NCBI RefSeq assembly: GCF_040833975.1
Contig: NZ_CP162130.1
Span: 3,184,001 to 3,248,000, forward strand
Length of the DNA stretch: 64,000 bases
Direction of reading: 5' to 3'
Source of the DNA: Leptospira sp. WS92.C1
Lineage (GTDB): Bacteria; Spirochaetota; Leptospiria; Leptospirales; Leptospiraceae
The notes below the pieces were generated by a model. The model was given only the letters and a program-made list of their open reading frames with translations. It made no database searches and was not told where the DNA came from. The translations under genes and the position numbers were made by a program. Of this stretch, positions 24,324-39,530 are shown in pieces. Each line of letters begins with the position of its first letter. Within the stretch, counting starts at the first letter, position 1.

Positions 24324-24423
24324 CGCAGAACCCACACCAAAGGTAGAAAGCTGGCTCCGGAAATCCAGAGTTCTGCTCAAAAAAGTGAAACGACAAAATG
24401 ATCATCCATTCGGTCTCGGTTTG

Positions 24424-24461
24424 AAAAGAAAAACTCATCGGCTATTTGAAGTTAGCCGATG
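24424..24461 (-). terminator. Terminator of the transposase gene
   Basis: Nine-bp arms CATCGGCTA (24436-24444) and TAGCCGATG (24453-24461) are followed on the - strand by GAGTTTTTCTTTT. It lies directly after the transposase stop. Confidence 0.6.
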
Positions 24462-24477
24462 ATTGAATCTGAAAGCC

Positions 24478-25770
24478 TTACTTGTTCTTTGGAATCGTAG
24501 ATTGATCGACACAAGGATCGCAAAGTCCTTGTTTGTTGATCTTCGGACGATTGGAAGCGGCTCTTTTAATTTGCTCTGTGAATCGGAACTTGTCCGGCTT
24601 GGCTCCGTTTAAAACTTGTTCTGGAGAAAATCCGAAGAGAACACCGCTGGGTCGTGAGTTGTATTCGGGAACCGCGACTTTGAGAGTATCGATGACTTCC
24701 TCAAACGAAACCGGATTTTTAGGAAACAGAAACTCATATTTCATTTTCTTGTTCACGGCTTCGATCATGCTGTTTGAGTAGGAGATATCAACTTGAGCGA
24801 CGAGCTTTTCGATGGAGAGATTGGGTTGATCTAAGAAACCGTTGACCGCACCCTGATTTTCAGAACCATCATCGCAGAGAAGACGAATCGGTCTGTAATA
24901 GAGATTGAATTTTTCGCAAACCTCACGAAGATTTGAAACCGTATTCTTTGCATTCCATTCTAAGGATGCTTTCCAACCAAGAATCGTTCTGGAAAAATTA
25001 TCCATGATGAAGTGGATATAAGCTTTAGAGCCGTCGGAAGTTCGGAGAATGGTTGTGTCCATATGAAGAAGGGATAGCGGTGCGGATGCGCGGATTCCGA
25101 TTCTTTGTTTTGGTTTTCGAAACCGTTTGAAATCGGGTCTTAGGGCTTTGGCATATTTGTAAAATGTGCTTAAGTTCATGAAAGCCTTGGTGTCGTTTAA
25201 CATCTGGTAGAAGATGGATCGGAGAGGCCAGTGTTGCAACTCCGGCTTTTTCAAATAGCGAGCAATGACCGTTTGCTCTTTGGAAGTAAGTTGTTTTGGA
25301 TGCAGCTTTCTACAAAGATTAAAAGTAGAAGTAAAACATTGAACCTCATTTTTCCAACGATAGAAACGTTGTGTGGAGATCTTTAAGAGTTTGCAGGCGG
25401 CTTTGGTCCCGATGAGAGGAAGAATTCTTGTAATGATCGAAACGATATTTTTCTTTTGTTCGTTCCAAATTCTTCTTTTTCCTCGGATGTTTTCCGTTAT
25501 GGAAAAGTAAAATTGAAAAACGAGAAGAAGAGCGGAAAGAGTTTTTCTGAACGTTTTACTTTCGGAGATTTTTCTGTAGATCTCGTCTTTGAAATGAATG
25601 GGATCGTCTTCCGTAAAGCCGATCATCAAGGAAAGGTCTCTTCTTTTCCAATCGGAGTAAGTCGAGTTCGGTATGTTTGATCTTTCCTTTTTGGACAACA
25701 TTCCTAATTGCGCTTTGAGAACTAAGGCGGTGTGATATGAATTCTTTGTTTTGGTTGCTGTAGCTTTCAT
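24478..25770 (-). CDS. DDE integrase-core transposase (IS3/IS481-like)
   Basis: This 430-residue single-frame transposase has an N-terminal helix-turn-helix-like region (KAACKLLKISTQRFYRW). An integrase core follows, with the acidic triad visible: Asp in LLHMDTTIL (about 236), Asp in LLCDDGSENQG (about 300) and Glu in NSMIEAVNKK (about 335). A YNSRPSGVLFGFSPEQVLNG tail is typical of rve transposases. It catalyses cut-and-join transposition. No frameshift is seen, so it may be active. It is inserted within an Rhs cassette and is associated with loss of that cassette's middle. Confidence 0.85.
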   Translation of the reverse strand: MKATATKTKNSYHTALVLKAQLGMLSKKERSNIPNSTYSDWKRRDLSLMIGFTEDDPIHFKDEIYRKISESKTFRKTLSALLLVFQFYFSITENIRGKRRIWNEQKKNIVSIITRILPLIGTKAACKLLKISTQRFYRWKNEVQCFTSTFNLCRKLHPKQLTSKEQTVIARYLKKPELQHWPLRSIFYQMLNDTKAFMNLSTFYKYAKALRPDFKRFRKPKQRIGIRASAPLSLLHMDTTILRTSDGSKAYIHFIMDNFSRTILGWKASLEWNAKNTVSNLREVCEKFNLYYRPIRLLCDDGSENQGAVNGFLDQPNLSIEKLVAQVDISYSNSMIEAVNKKMKYEFLFPKNPVSFEEVIDTLKVAVPEYNSRPSGVLFGFSPEQVLNGAKPDKFRFTEQIKRAASNRPKINKQGLCDPCVDQSTIPKNK

Positions 25771-25951
25771 TTGTAAAATGGAATCGTCACTGAGGAGTGG
25801 AATCTAAATTAAAAAACAAACAAAGAAATGATAAAAATAGAAATTATAATTTTAAAAAATGAGATGTTCATTTTGGACGGAGTTCTTTTTAATTTTTTAT
25901 AAAATTGGTAACACGGATTAACGAAATACATTGTTGATACTTAATATACGA

Positions 25952-26042
25952 TACAAAATTTGAAACTCATTGGTATGAGAATGCTACCGGTCAAAGAGTA
26001 GAGCCGAAAACTAAATTATTTAAGGATACCTCTATAAAATGA
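25952..26042 (+). pseudogene. C-terminal remnant of the first Rhs toxin type
   Basis: It encodes TKFETHWYENATGQRVEPKT... to the stop, matching the last ~30 residues of the full-length Rhs toxin with two or three substitutions. It is cut off upstream by the insertion sequence. Its immunity gene is intact immediately downstream. Confidence 0.8.
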
Positions 26043-26085
26043 ATTGTGACTTTGTATTTTAAAGAAATTTCTGTAAAAAAATATT

Positions 26086-26457
26086 ATGAAAGTAAAATGC
26101 ATTAAACTCAAAACAGAAAAAACATATCTGGTTCATTACGTTCCTGACTGGATGGATGGATCTCTGAAAATTGGAGATTTATATACTGTATTCGGTTTGG
26201 AATTTAACTTAGATATGTTATACATCACTCTATTTTTCGATGAGCGCCATCTAGTTGATGTTCCAATGGAACTTTTTGAGGTCATAGAAGGCACAGTGAG
26301 TAATGAATGGAAAGCGAAACTTTGGGAAGACGGTAGATTTACCCTTTGGCCAAAAATGTTCTATGAAGAAGATTTTTTTGAAAATTTCTCGGATTGGCAA
26401 ACAGACGAAAGAGAAAGGTTTAAACTTTTAAGGGAAAAAATAGAGAATGAGCACTGA
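26086..26457 (+). CDS. Second copy of the first Rhs immunity protein
   Basis: This 123-residue paralogue of 7166-7537 has the same intergenic sequence upstream. Most of it is identical, but residues about 29-56 differ at many sites (IGDLYTVFGLEFNLDMLYIT versus VGEIYTVLGLDFDLDMLSVY). Local divergence inside near-identical flanks suggests exchange of a specificity segment. Its toxin survives only as a ~30-residue remnant, so it may act as an orphan immunity gene against a variant toxin. Confidence 0.75.
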   Translation: MKVKCIKLKTEKTYLVHYVPDWMDGSLKIGDLYTVFGLEFNLDMLYITLFFDERHLVDVPMELFEVIEGTVSNEWKAKLWEDGRFTLWPKMFYEEDFFENFSDWQTDERERFKLLREKIENEH

Positions 26458-26486
26458 TATTGTATATAAAAAATATCAAATGTTAA

Positions 26487-26766
26487 AACTCCGCAAAAAC
26501 TAAAACAGCTCTTTGAAAACGATTTTCTTTTACTAAGAGAGATCTGAAAGAAGAAAAGAAACACTCCTTCCTACAACGCGGGGGAAACTCAGCATCGCGG
26601 ATCTCTATGGGTCACGCGGTAGGGATCGATGCGGGGTCAAGTTATTGCTTTCAAATTGGAGCATGGATCTAACGGCAAGATCAACCAATAACTTGACCGA
26701 AGCGGAGAGCCCGGTCCTGCGAAGACTCAGTACGTCACTCTCTACGGATCACTCCGCAGGAACCGC
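26487..26766 (+). repeat. Junction element J7 (dual hairpin) before Rhs remnant I
   Basis: The left box (CTCCGCAAAAACTAAAAC) begins near 26490. Hairpin 1 uses the J1 stem (26635-26647 with 26686-26698), then GAAGCGGAGAGCCCGG. Hairpin 2 pairs CCTGCG with CGCAGG around a loop with CACTCTCTACGGATC, as in J4. An additional GGGGAAACTCAGC/GGATC module lies to the left near 26580. Confidence 0.85.
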
Positions 26767-26769
26767 CCA

Positions 26770-26964
26770 AACAATACGAGTGAACACAGTGTTCAATACG
26801 AGAATCACCAAGTCACAAACATCGACTCTTCTAAGTCGGGAAACGATACTCTCACGATGGCGTATGACGCGAAGGGAAATCTCACAAGACAACGTGACAA
26901 CACAAAGGATCTGACAAAACGGATTCAGGTCGATTCCCAAGACAGGATCGTTCTCGCTTTTTAA
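26770..26964 (+). pseudogene. Short Rhs remnant I
   Basis: A scrambled piece (ACGAGTGAACACAGTGTTC, matching about 8405) is joined to a stretch matching the YSNHQVTNIDSSKSG to SQDRIV part of the parent. It then stops at an in-frame TAA at 26962-26964. No core, toxin or immunity gene follows. This is the right edge of the Rhs locus. Confidence 0.8.
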
Positions 26965-27017
26965 AACACAAGGTTCTTTTCAAACAAAGAATTCTCGATC
27001 CTTCCATCAACTCGGAC

Positions 27018-27473
27018 TTAAAGTTTGTATCCGATTTCGGAAGTTAAGGGAATTTTGCTCTTTGCAAAATTTCCGATTCCTCTGCCGATCTCTTTACCTC
27101 TTTCGTCAAAAAGTACAGCCTCTGCGATGATTTGATTCGCGGAATTTTGTACGACGTTTCCCTTTGCCGTCAACGTTCCCGATTGAATCGGTCGAAGCAA
27201 CGTTATGTGAAACGTAGAAGTCAAAACGAGACGTCCCTTAACAAGAGAATTAGCGGCAAAAAAAGCGGCGTCATCCGCAGCCTTAAAATATACGGCTCCG
27301 TGTGTCGCTCCTGCAGCGTGAAAAAAGTCCTCCCGAATTCTTATTTTCAATTCGGCGACACCTCTGTTGATGGTGAGTTCCGGTTTAAAATAAGAATTTA
27401 TCGGAGCACCCTGATACATGTTTTCCAATTTTCTATAATGATCTTCTGAGCTCTGATTTGTTACTTCTGACAT
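27018..27473 (-). CDS. Hotdog-fold thioesterase (PaaI-like)
   Basis: This 151-residue protein matches the PaaI/YbgC hotdog family. An ATHGAVYFKAADDAAFFAAN segment corresponds to the active-site helix with its conserved HG...D pattern. The central strands (RLVLTSTFHITLLRPIQSG) and a GRGIGNF tail are typical. It probably hydrolyses an acyl-CoA in the cytosol. It stands alone, facing the Rhs locus tail to tail, and marks the return to ordinary chromosome. Confidence 0.8.
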   Translation of the reverse strand: MSEVTNQSSEDHYRKLENMYQGAPINSYFKPELTINRGVAELKIRIREDFFHAAGATHGAVYFKAADDAAFFAANSLVKGRLVLTSTFHITLLRPIQSGTLTAKGNVVQNSANQIIAEAVLFDERGKEIGRGIGNFAKSKIPLTSEIGYKL

Positions 27474-28123
27474 GAAATCATTCCCTCAATGATGCTTTGG
27501 AAAGAAAAATCTTTTTTCCTGAACGACCCTTGAAAAAACCAAAAATATGTCGTCAGAATCGAGTCTCAATTCAAACACAGTATATAAAATACAATGATTC
27601 GGAAATAATTTTTGGAATATTCTTTTCCTAATTTTTTCAAACAACGATAAATCGCACAAAGATAACAATATTGGATAAAAAATGATCACGGTCATTCATA
27701 TACATTCCGGATGAGTCGTATCCGATCCGCAATCCTATATCCCGAGTTTTTTCTCCGAATTCGATCCCAGTTCACATTTACGAATAAAGATTCTGAAAAT
27801 TGAGCCCTTTATTTGGCGCTTTCTCCGGAGAATTTTCGGTCCACCTTGCGTGAAACGATCAAATTCGAGCGTTTGTTTATCAACGTCTCCATCGAACACT
27901 ATAAACGAACTTGAATAATATTCTAATCATTGAATATTCTATTTTATAAATAAATTTTTCTAACACAGTTAAAACCCGCGGGAGCGATGCGAAGGGCTTT
28001 AGTCACGAGCGATTTACGGAAAGATTTATTTTCGATCTATTTCTTCGCGAAGTGATGAGCGAACAGCGAACCCGTAGCAGCGCGTTTCTCGCGAAAGCGA
28101 GAAAGCCGCCCCGAATTTTGTTT
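27474..28123. repeat. Gene-free stretch with a REP-like hairpin element (about 27,970-28,115)
   Basis: I see no convincing gene. Near its right end are GGGAGCGATGCGAAGGGC, a GAGCGAACAGCGAACCCGTAG tract and a perfect hairpin TTTCTCGC-gaaa-GCGAGAAA (28,084-28,103). The order, a conserved GCGATGCG-type tract, a G/C-rich tract and a hairpin with its own stem, recalls the junction elements of the Rhs locus. It could also act as a terminator for the - strand operon. Confidence 0.45.
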
Positions 28124-29460
28124 TTAAGGAAGGCGAGGAGGAAACTTTAGATTTAGAATTTCGCGTAATGTATTTTCCAATTCCACACGAACGGATTTTT
28201 CGTTTTCGGACACGTATGCTTCAAAAATGGAAGGAAGGCTGTCCGGATCATTGATCGTCCGGATCGTAACCACGGCTTCGACCCTTAAATTTATTTTTTC
28301 TTTTTGATTTCTAGCAAGCACGAGTAACGCAGGCACGGCGTTTTTATCTTTGAGTTCTCCCAAAGAATGAATCAATTGCCATTTCACCATATTTTCTTTT
28401 TCTTCGGATAAAATTTTGGTGAGCTCGGAAGCGCTCGTATTGGCTCCGAGTTTTCCCACCGCAAAGGCCGCCCTCGTTCGAAGTTCCGCCTCTTCTCCGG
28501 TGGTTAAAACCGAAAGGATTCCCTGTCCTCCTCCGTTGTTTCCGAGATCCAAAAGAAGATCGATCATTCTTGCTTTTAGAAAAAGCACGTCCTCTTTGAC
28601 GAGCTGATCGGAGATCAGCTTTGCCGCCTGTTTATCCTGAAAAATCAACAAGGCCTCCAAAGAGACTCTTCGGATGTCCGGATTAAGATCCGTCAATCCT
28701 TTGTAAAAAAGAGGAAGATTCTGACGGTTCTTTTTGTTTTTAAGAATTTCAAGCGCAACTAAACGAACGTCATCATCCGAATCACTCGTTGCGGATTTTT
28801 GAAACTGGGAAAATTTTTCGGTCATTCCGAGACGATTGATCACGATCAGATATTTCTTTCGAACTCCGGAACTTTCATCGTTTGCAAGCTTATGTATCTG
28901 ATTTTGAATTCGTTCGTCTTTGATGATGAGAGAAGATTCCAAAAAGTATAATCTCTGAACCGGATCCTTGGAAAGCGACAGATCCAATAAAACCGGCAAG
29001 GCTCTATCGTCCTTTAAAAGTTGCATCAACCGATAACTCAGAATTCGTAGTTCCGTTTCCGGATCCGTCATCGCGGCGATCACCGAATAGATCAGCCGTT
29101 TTTCCTTTTTCTTTTCCGCTAAAAGTAAAATTTCCTTTTTGAGGGATACGTTAGTCGTCTTTTGAAATACCGAATCCAACGCTCCTACCCAATTAGACGC
29201 GACACTGTCCAGATCGTCCAGATCCCCAAACAGTTTCAAAATCGCGAATTGAACTTTCTCTTCCGTCGATTCGTTCTGAAAAATCGGTATCAATTCCTTT
29301 ACCAGATCCAATCGATTTTTAGTACGAATTTCACCGATCGCGGAAACCTGTGTCCGCGAAGAGTTGATTACCTTTTCTTTAAATTCGTCTTTGGGGGTTT
29401 CTGCGGCGGCGATCGAAGAAGTCAGTAAAATCAGTAGGAAAAGATTCGCAAAAAAGGTCT

Positions 29461-29464
<4 letters not shown>
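28124..29464 (-). CDS. Secreted HEAT-repeat protein
   Basis: The body is a run of HEAT/PBS-lyase-like helical repeats ([48 protein letters not shown]). A TTG at 29311 opens a frame, but in-frame codons upstream encode a good signal peptide ([20 protein letters not shown]). The likely start is therefore a CTG at 29464 overlapping the TGA of the upstream TPR gene, with AGAGGG 6 bp before it. An ATT just upstream is another option. This gives ~446 residues. It is the last gene of ribH-nusB-TPR-HEAT and is translationally coupled to TPR. A protein-binding scaffold role in the periplasm is inferred. Confidence 0.7.
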
Positions 29465-31519
<2,055 letters not shown>

Positions 31520-31527
<8 letters not shown>

Positions 31528-31936
31528 CGGATCTGATTTCGTTTTTGAGAATTGAGTCTAAGATTCCGTTTACAAACCGAGCCGATTCTTCGCTTTCAAA
31601 TTCTTTTGTAAGCTCGACGGCCTCGTCGATCGTCACATTCTTCGGAACTTCCCAGGAATACAAAAGCGCATAGACGGACAAACGAAGGATTGCCTTGTTT
31701 ACTACGCTGATTCTTGAGAAATCCCAGTTCTTGGAATACTTCTTTATCAGAGTATCGATCTGTTCCTGATTTTTCACAACCCCATTTACGATGGAAATGG
31801 CGAAATCCCTTTCTTCCTGTATGATTTTTTTATCATACCACTTGAACTTCAGGACTTCCTTGAGAGGAGGTCCCGTAAGTTCCAGTTGGTAAAGTGCCAT
31901 TACGGCGATTTCTCTGGAAGTGCGTCTGGCTGACAT
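31520..31936 (-). CDS. nusB: Transcription antitermination factor NusB
   Basis: This 138-residue protein matches NusB over its whole length. It has the basic N-terminal [16 protein letters not shown], the central [19 protein letters not shown] and the C-terminal [28 protein letters not shown]. NusB with NusE binds boxA RNA and supports rRNA transcription antitermination in the cytosol. Its ATG directly follows the ribH stop (TAAATG), the common ribH-nusB pairing. Confidence 0.95.
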
Positions 31937-33239
<1,303 letters not shown>

Positions 33240-33464
33240 TTTGGGTCCGATTGTCATTTTGGAATATTACAAATCAATGATAATCGATACATCTGTCTTT
33301 TTTAAATCGGAAAACGAACCTACGCAGAACGAATCAAAAATGAGATTTGAAAACGAAAGCGTGCGTTGCGGAATCAACACGATCACAAAACGTCGAACAA
33401 ATTTGAATTTGCAGGAATGTTCAAATCAAAAGGATTGGGCCGACTTCGAAACAATTTTCTAACC

Positions 33465-33620
33465 CTACTTTTCTTTTCCCACTCGGATCACAAGAGTGAT
33501 CTTTCCGTCCGGTTTTTCCACAACTTCGAACCCTTCTTCTCTGAGCGTTTTTTTGATCTTATAAAGTCCAAAATTCACGACTTTGGATCGGGGGATTGTC
33601 TTCGGCGCAGTTTCTTCCAT
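33465..33620 (-). CDS. Small conserved-looking protein, 51 residues
   Basis: This short frame, MEETAPKTIPRSKVVNFGLY..., ends in ...EVVEKPDGKITLVIRVGKEK. It has a basic helix (YKIKKTLREEGFEVV) followed by a beta strand, good leptospiral codon use and a plausible compact alpha/beta fold. No signal or membrane segment is seen. It occupies an otherwise gene-free gap between two + strand genes. The function is unknown. Confidence 0.5.
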   Translation of the reverse strand: MEETAPKTIPRSKVVNFGLYKIKKTLREEGFEVVEKPDGKITLVIRVGKEK

Positions 33621-33730
33621 CCCTATGAGTATCGGGTTTTGTTTTGGTCGATCTTAAATCCGAGGGAGAGTTTTCTTTTCCGGAGAAGGTTCCTTGACAA
33701 GGATAAGCCGACGGTCTGTCATGAATTCGG

Positions 33731-34317
33731 ATGGCATTTCGAATTTCTTTTTATTCCGTTTTGATTTTGATTCTGACCGGTTTTGGACTCGCCTTTTATT
33801 TTCCGGATTTGTTCCAATGGGAAACCCTGGAATGGATCTATGAAAAACGAACTTTCTTTTTGTTTTCTTTGATTTTTATCGTTTCTGTCGCTCTCATCTA
33901 TCTCATCTATTTAAAAGCAAAAAAAGGGATTCTGCATTCCAAAGGCAAGACGGAAATCCATCTTCAAAAATCGCTTGACGAAGTCGTTCAGGACAACCAG
34001 TCGCTTTTTTCCTTTTTAAAAACGGCGACGGATTCTCTCGGCAAACAATTGGAAGCTTCAAAATCAAAATTCTCCCCCGAATTTTTCTCGGCTTGCTCCG
34101 CGGAATTTTCTAAACTCACACAGGAATTCGATTCTTCTTCGGATGTGTTTCGTTCGATTCCGCTTGGTCCCGAAGAGGAGGGAAATTCCAAAAAAAAAGA
34201 AAAACAGTTTATGATTTTTGAATATTCGGATCTTATCAATCGCCATAGAAAACTGTCCAAATATTTGGAAAAGCTGAGAGAGGACGTTACTCGTCTCAAG
34301 GATAAGATATCCGGTTT

Positions 34318-34321
<4 letters not shown>
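33731..34321 (+). CDS. Two-helix membrane protein with cytosolic coiled coil
   Basis: The protein has 196 residues. Two membrane helices lie at about 5-25 and 42-61 ([20 protein letters not shown]). A Lys-rich loop and a long helical, probably coiled-coil region ([19 protein letters not shown]...; [22 protein letters not shown]) follow. The stop overlaps the start of the amidase gene (ATGA), so the two are translationally coupled and may act together at the cell wall. The family is not recognised. Confidence 0.75.
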
Positions 34322-35646
<1,325 letters not shown>

Positions 35647-36177
35647 TCCGAATTCCATTTTGCCATTATAAAAACATTTCCGTTGGATTTACGGATTGCG
35701 CCCGCTTTGATTTTTCAATAATTGATTCCTTTTTATAAAATGCTTGGCCGTTGTTCCCAGATTCAGTATTTTATACCAAATCGAACGAAAAGAATCGAAC
35801 TACCCAAACCACACTTTTTACAAAAATTTTAGACTTTATCAATAAATCATTGATCACAAAAACCTTGTCCATTCTCTCCATACTAAGCGCCCGGAGAAAT
35901 GAGATACCAATTTCATTTTTCAAACGAATCCAAAGAATCCATTTGTTTACCATCTTTGAACTTCGAATTCGTTCTATGTTATAACAAAGGGTCCGAGTCC
36001 GGAATCCTCATACTTATAAATGAGGAATCGTTGGTGATCATTGGCTTCGATACAAATTCAGATACGATTCAAAATAAAATAGAACCATAAATTCCAAAAG
36101 TTCGATCTTTATCGCCACCGGTTTTTCGGGACGTAAACCTCAAACTCAGGGAAAAACGATACATCAGTTAAAACTAT
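35647..36177. other. Gene-free stretch before the Amt-MCP gene
   Basis: AT-rich DNA. Short open frames on both strands show no recognisable protein features. It presumably holds the promoter of the + strand ammonium transporter gene, but no promoter or hairpin stands out. Confidence 0.4.
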
Positions 36178-38544
36178 ATGAAAAAACTCTTTAAAAAAAG
36201 TTATCAGTTGGGCATCCCTTTCTTCGTTCTTTTGATCGGAGCAAATCATTCTTTGTTTGGGGAATCGGAATCCCCCGCTCACGATTTAGCAAAATCAGCC
36301 GATCCGCTTTGGCTCATCATCTGCGCGGCTCTTGTCTTTTTTATGCAGGCGGGTTTTCTCATGTTGGAAACGGGTCTATCCAGATTGAAAAATACGATCA
36401 ACGTCGCCGTAAAAAATCTGATGGATTATATTGTCGGAACAATCGCATTTTTCTGCATAGGTTTCGGACTGATGTTCGGTGTTTCCGACCAAGGATGGAT
36501 CGGAACCAATCTATTCTTTCTAAAAGGACTGACTACGGGAAAAGACTTCGCCTTTTTTTTATTTCAAGTAGCGTTTATGGGAACCGCCGCGACCATCGTT
36601 TCGGGAGCGGTTGCCGAACGCATTAAGTTTTCTGCATATTTAATCGTTTCGATCGTTGTCTCTCTTTTTATCTATCCCGTCTTCGGTCATTGGACTTGGG
36701 GTGGAGGATGGATTTCAAAACTCGGTTTTGTGGATTTTGCGGGCTCCACGGTCGTTCACTCGTTGGGAGGTTGGATCTCTTTGGCGGGAGTGATCGTATT
36801 AGGAGCGAGAAAGGATAAATTCAAAGAGGATGGAACCGCTCGAAAAATTCAGGGACACAATCTTACTTTTTCGGTTTTAGGTGTTTTTATTCTTTGGTTT
36901 GGCTGGTTCGGATTTAATGGTGGAAGCGCACTTTCCTTTACGGATAAGGTGCCGTTGATCATTCTCAATACAAGTTTAGCGGGCAGCGTGGGCGGAATTC
37001 TCGCGATCTCAGTATCCTGGATTTTATACCGTATCGCCTCCGTGGAAGAATGTATGAACGGAGTTTTGGGCGGACTCGTCGCGGTAACGGCCGGGTGTAA
37101 CGAGTTAGAACCCTCCGCGGCGCTTCTTTTGGGAGGAATCGCGGGGACCTCCGTCGTTTTGTCCTCCTGGATTTTGGAGAAAGTTTTCAGACTCGACGAT
37201 GTTGTAGGAGCCTTTCCCGTTCACGGAGTTTGCGGCATTTTAGGAACGCTTTTGATCCCGGCTTTATCAAAAAATAATAATATTCTAATTTTTCCTCAAA
37301 TCATCGGAGTATTAATCTGTGCGCTTTGGGCTTTTGGTCTCGGTCTGATTCTTTTTTGGATTCTTAAAATATCGATCGGAATCCGGGTCAACGAGGAATA
37401 TGAAGAAAAAGGACTCAATATCGCGGAACACGGAGCGGGATCGAGTTGGATCGACTTAATTCATTCCCTCAAAGGTCTTTCTCAAGGTGGAGGCGATCTG
37501 ACCAGAAAGATTCACGTCGATCCGGGAACGGAAGCCGGAGCCATCGCATTTTTGATGAATCAATATTTGAGTAATCTCGGTGAGATGATTTATACCATCA
37601 AAGAAAAATCCGGAGAACTCGAAAATTCCGCCTCCGAAATTTCTTTGGCCTGGAGCAATATGAGCCACGGAATTCAGGAACAAGCGGCGAGTCTGGAGGA
37701 AGTAACCGCTATCTTTGATTCCTTTCGCGATTCTTTTCAAAGAATCGCGTCCTCCGCGGCGGAACAAAAGGACATCGAACAAAAGGCACACCGGTTGTTA
37801 AACGAATTGGTTTTCGGATTTCAAAGATTTGATTCCGATTTAAAATTAGGATCCGAAAAATCGGAACAATCCATACAAAAAATCGATCGCAGCCGGAAAG
37901 AATTGGATCATCTTGAATTAGATATCAATGATATAGGTCAGTCTGCGAAAAAAGTGGAAGGGCTCGTAAAACTGCTCAATGATATTTCCGTAAAGTTGGG
38001 AATGCTTTCACTCAATGCCTCCATAGAAGCCGCTCGCTCCGGAAGCGCAGGTAAAGGATTCGGAGTCGTTGCGGAAGAGATCAGCAAACTCGCGATGAAC
38101 ACCCAAGACAGCACCAAAAAGGCTACTGAAATTTTAGGTGAAATTCAGGGTGCGGTATCCCGTGGAAAAGAAACGGTTTCCGGAACCGTGGACTTTTTTA
38201 AAAATTTGACGGATGATTTCAAAGATATCGCTCAAACCCAAATGTCGATCCGAAACAACAGTTCCCAGTATTCCGCAATGATTCAAAATCTGGATCATCT
38301 CAACGGTTCTATCACGGATCATAGCGAGATTATCATGAAGAGTATGGAAGAAAGATCCTCCGAAATCAGCGGACTTTACGAATCGGTGGAGCTTATCAGC
38401 GGAGCGTTTCATGAAATTTCCACACAATCGGAAGAGTTAACCGCAACCGGAGATTTTCTCAAACAATTGGCGTCGATTCTCAACGCGCTCGTTCGAAACT
38501 TCAGAGTGGAAAAGGAAATCGCGCAGGAAATGATCGCGAGCTGA
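36178..38544 (+). CDS. Ammonium transporter fused to a chemoreceptor signalling domain (Amt-MCP)
   Basis: This 788-residue fusion starts with a signal-like helix, then an Amt/Mep/Rh channel (about 35-400). The channel shows [38 protein letters not shown] (Asp186 and twin-His His194) and [11 protein letters not shown] (second twin-His His349). After the last helix comes a linker resembling HAMP, then a methyl-accepting coiled coil. Its hairpin tip, [20 protein letters not shown] (about 608-627), is the part that contacts CheA and CheW. The channel residues look intact, so it could sense ammonium while transporting it and feed the chemotaxis pathway. It stands alone, and a hairpin repeat follows. 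Confidence 0.9.
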   Translation: MKKLFKKSYQLGIPFFVLLIGANHSLFGESESPAHDLAKSADPLWLIICAALVFFMQAGFLMLETGLSRLKNTINVAVKNLMDYIVGTIAFFCIGFGLMFGVSDQGWIGTNLFFLKGLTTGKDFAFFLFQVAFMGTAATIVSGAVAERIKFSAYLIVSIVVSLFIYPVFGHWTWGGGWISKLGFVDFAGSTVVHSLGGWISLAGVIVLGARKDKFKEDGTARKIQGHNLTFSVLGVFILWFGWFGFNGGSALSFTDKVPLIILNTSLAGSVGGILAISVSWILYRIASVEECMNGVLGGLVAVTAGCNELEPSAALLLGGIAGTSVVLSSWILEKVFRLDDVVGAFPVHGVCGILGTLLIPALSKNNNILIFPQIIGVLICALWAFGLGLILFWILKISIGIRVNEEYEEKGLNIAEHGAGSSWIDLIHSLKGLSQGGGDLTRKIHVDPGTEAGAIAFLMNQYLSNLGEMIYTIKEKSGELENSASEISLAWSNMSHGIQEQAASLEEVTAIFDSFRDSFQRIASSAAEQKDIEQKAHRLLNELVFGFQRFDSDLKLGSEKSEQSIQKIDRSRKELDHLELDINDIGQSAKKVEGLVKLLNDISVKLGMLSLNASIEAARSGSAGKGFGVVAEEISKLAMNTQDSTKKATEILGEIQGAVSRGKETVSGTVDFFKNLTDDFKDIAQTQMSIRNNSSQYSAMIQNLDHLNGSITDHSEIIMKSMEERSSEISGLYESVELISGAFHEISTQSEELTATGDFLKQLASILNALVRNFRVEKEIAQEMIAS

Positions 38545-38699
38545 CGAGGGACGATTTATAGGATCGATCTAACAAAAGAGATTCAATGCCGTTAAAAAAC
38601 TAAGTTAGAATTTTCTCAATCGTTTTGATCTCGAAAATAGAATTCGGTTTTTGTTCCGCAAACAAGACAAGCAAAACAAAAACTCAATTTCGATGTTCG

Positions 38700-38830
38700 A
38701 TCCGATTTCCGCGTCAGCGATGCGGAGCGTGCGCAGCAGTCGTTTCGAGGAGAAACCGAGAAACGACCGAAGGCGAATGCCATACAACTTTTTCCGTAAG
38801 AAAAAGTTGTGCCGAAGGTCTTTTTCGCAT
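38700..38830. repeat. REP-like dual-hairpin intergenic element
   Basis: GCGTCAGCGATGCGGAGCG is followed by a hairpin pairing CGTTTC (38741-38746) with GAAACG (38760-38765). The tract ACCGAAGGCGAATGCC comes next. A second hairpin, ACAACTTTTTC (38784-38794) with GAAAAAGTTGT (38800-38810), ends in GCCGAAGG. The layout matches the Rhs-locus junctions: hairpin, ACCGAAG-type tract, hairpin. It lies between convergent genes. Confidence 0.55.
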
Positions 38831-38943
38831 TATGTTGCGATCGCAGGCAGCAACATTGAGTTAAAGCGCGATCCTCATTCCGGCGAGGAGACGCCCATAT
38901 GCGAATTTTTGAATTCGTTTTGATCTTTTTCTTTTCTATTGAA

Positions 38944-39423
<480 letters not shown>

Positions 39424-39530
39424 GTTTCATGATCTCCTATTCCTGTTAGACTTCCTAAAAAGAAAGGAGAGAAACAATCTTGTCCAGAAATTTTCTTGGG
39501 AACGGTTTCTTCCGTCCCAAGCGCAAAATC

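Larger units (their letters stand above)
24324..25950 (-). mobile_element. Insertion sequence with a single DDE transposase gene
   Basis: The block lies between the end of Rhs homology (24323) and the resumption of toxin/immunity homology (about 25952). It holds one transposase on the - strand. I could not find matching terminal inverted repeats or a target duplication. Because about 1.7 kb of the expected cassette is missing between the flanks, the ends may have been altered by an adjacent deletion. Confidence 0.65.

Noticed and set aside
24324..25950. Terminal inverted repeats of the first insertion sequence
   Set aside because: I compared both edges and found no convincing inverted match or target duplication, so the limits rest only on where flanking homology stops.
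33366..33764. 132-codon + strand frame before the two-helix membrane protein
   Set aside because: It overlaps the better - strand small gene and the start of the next gene. Its sequence is rich in Phe, Arg and Ser without any motif.
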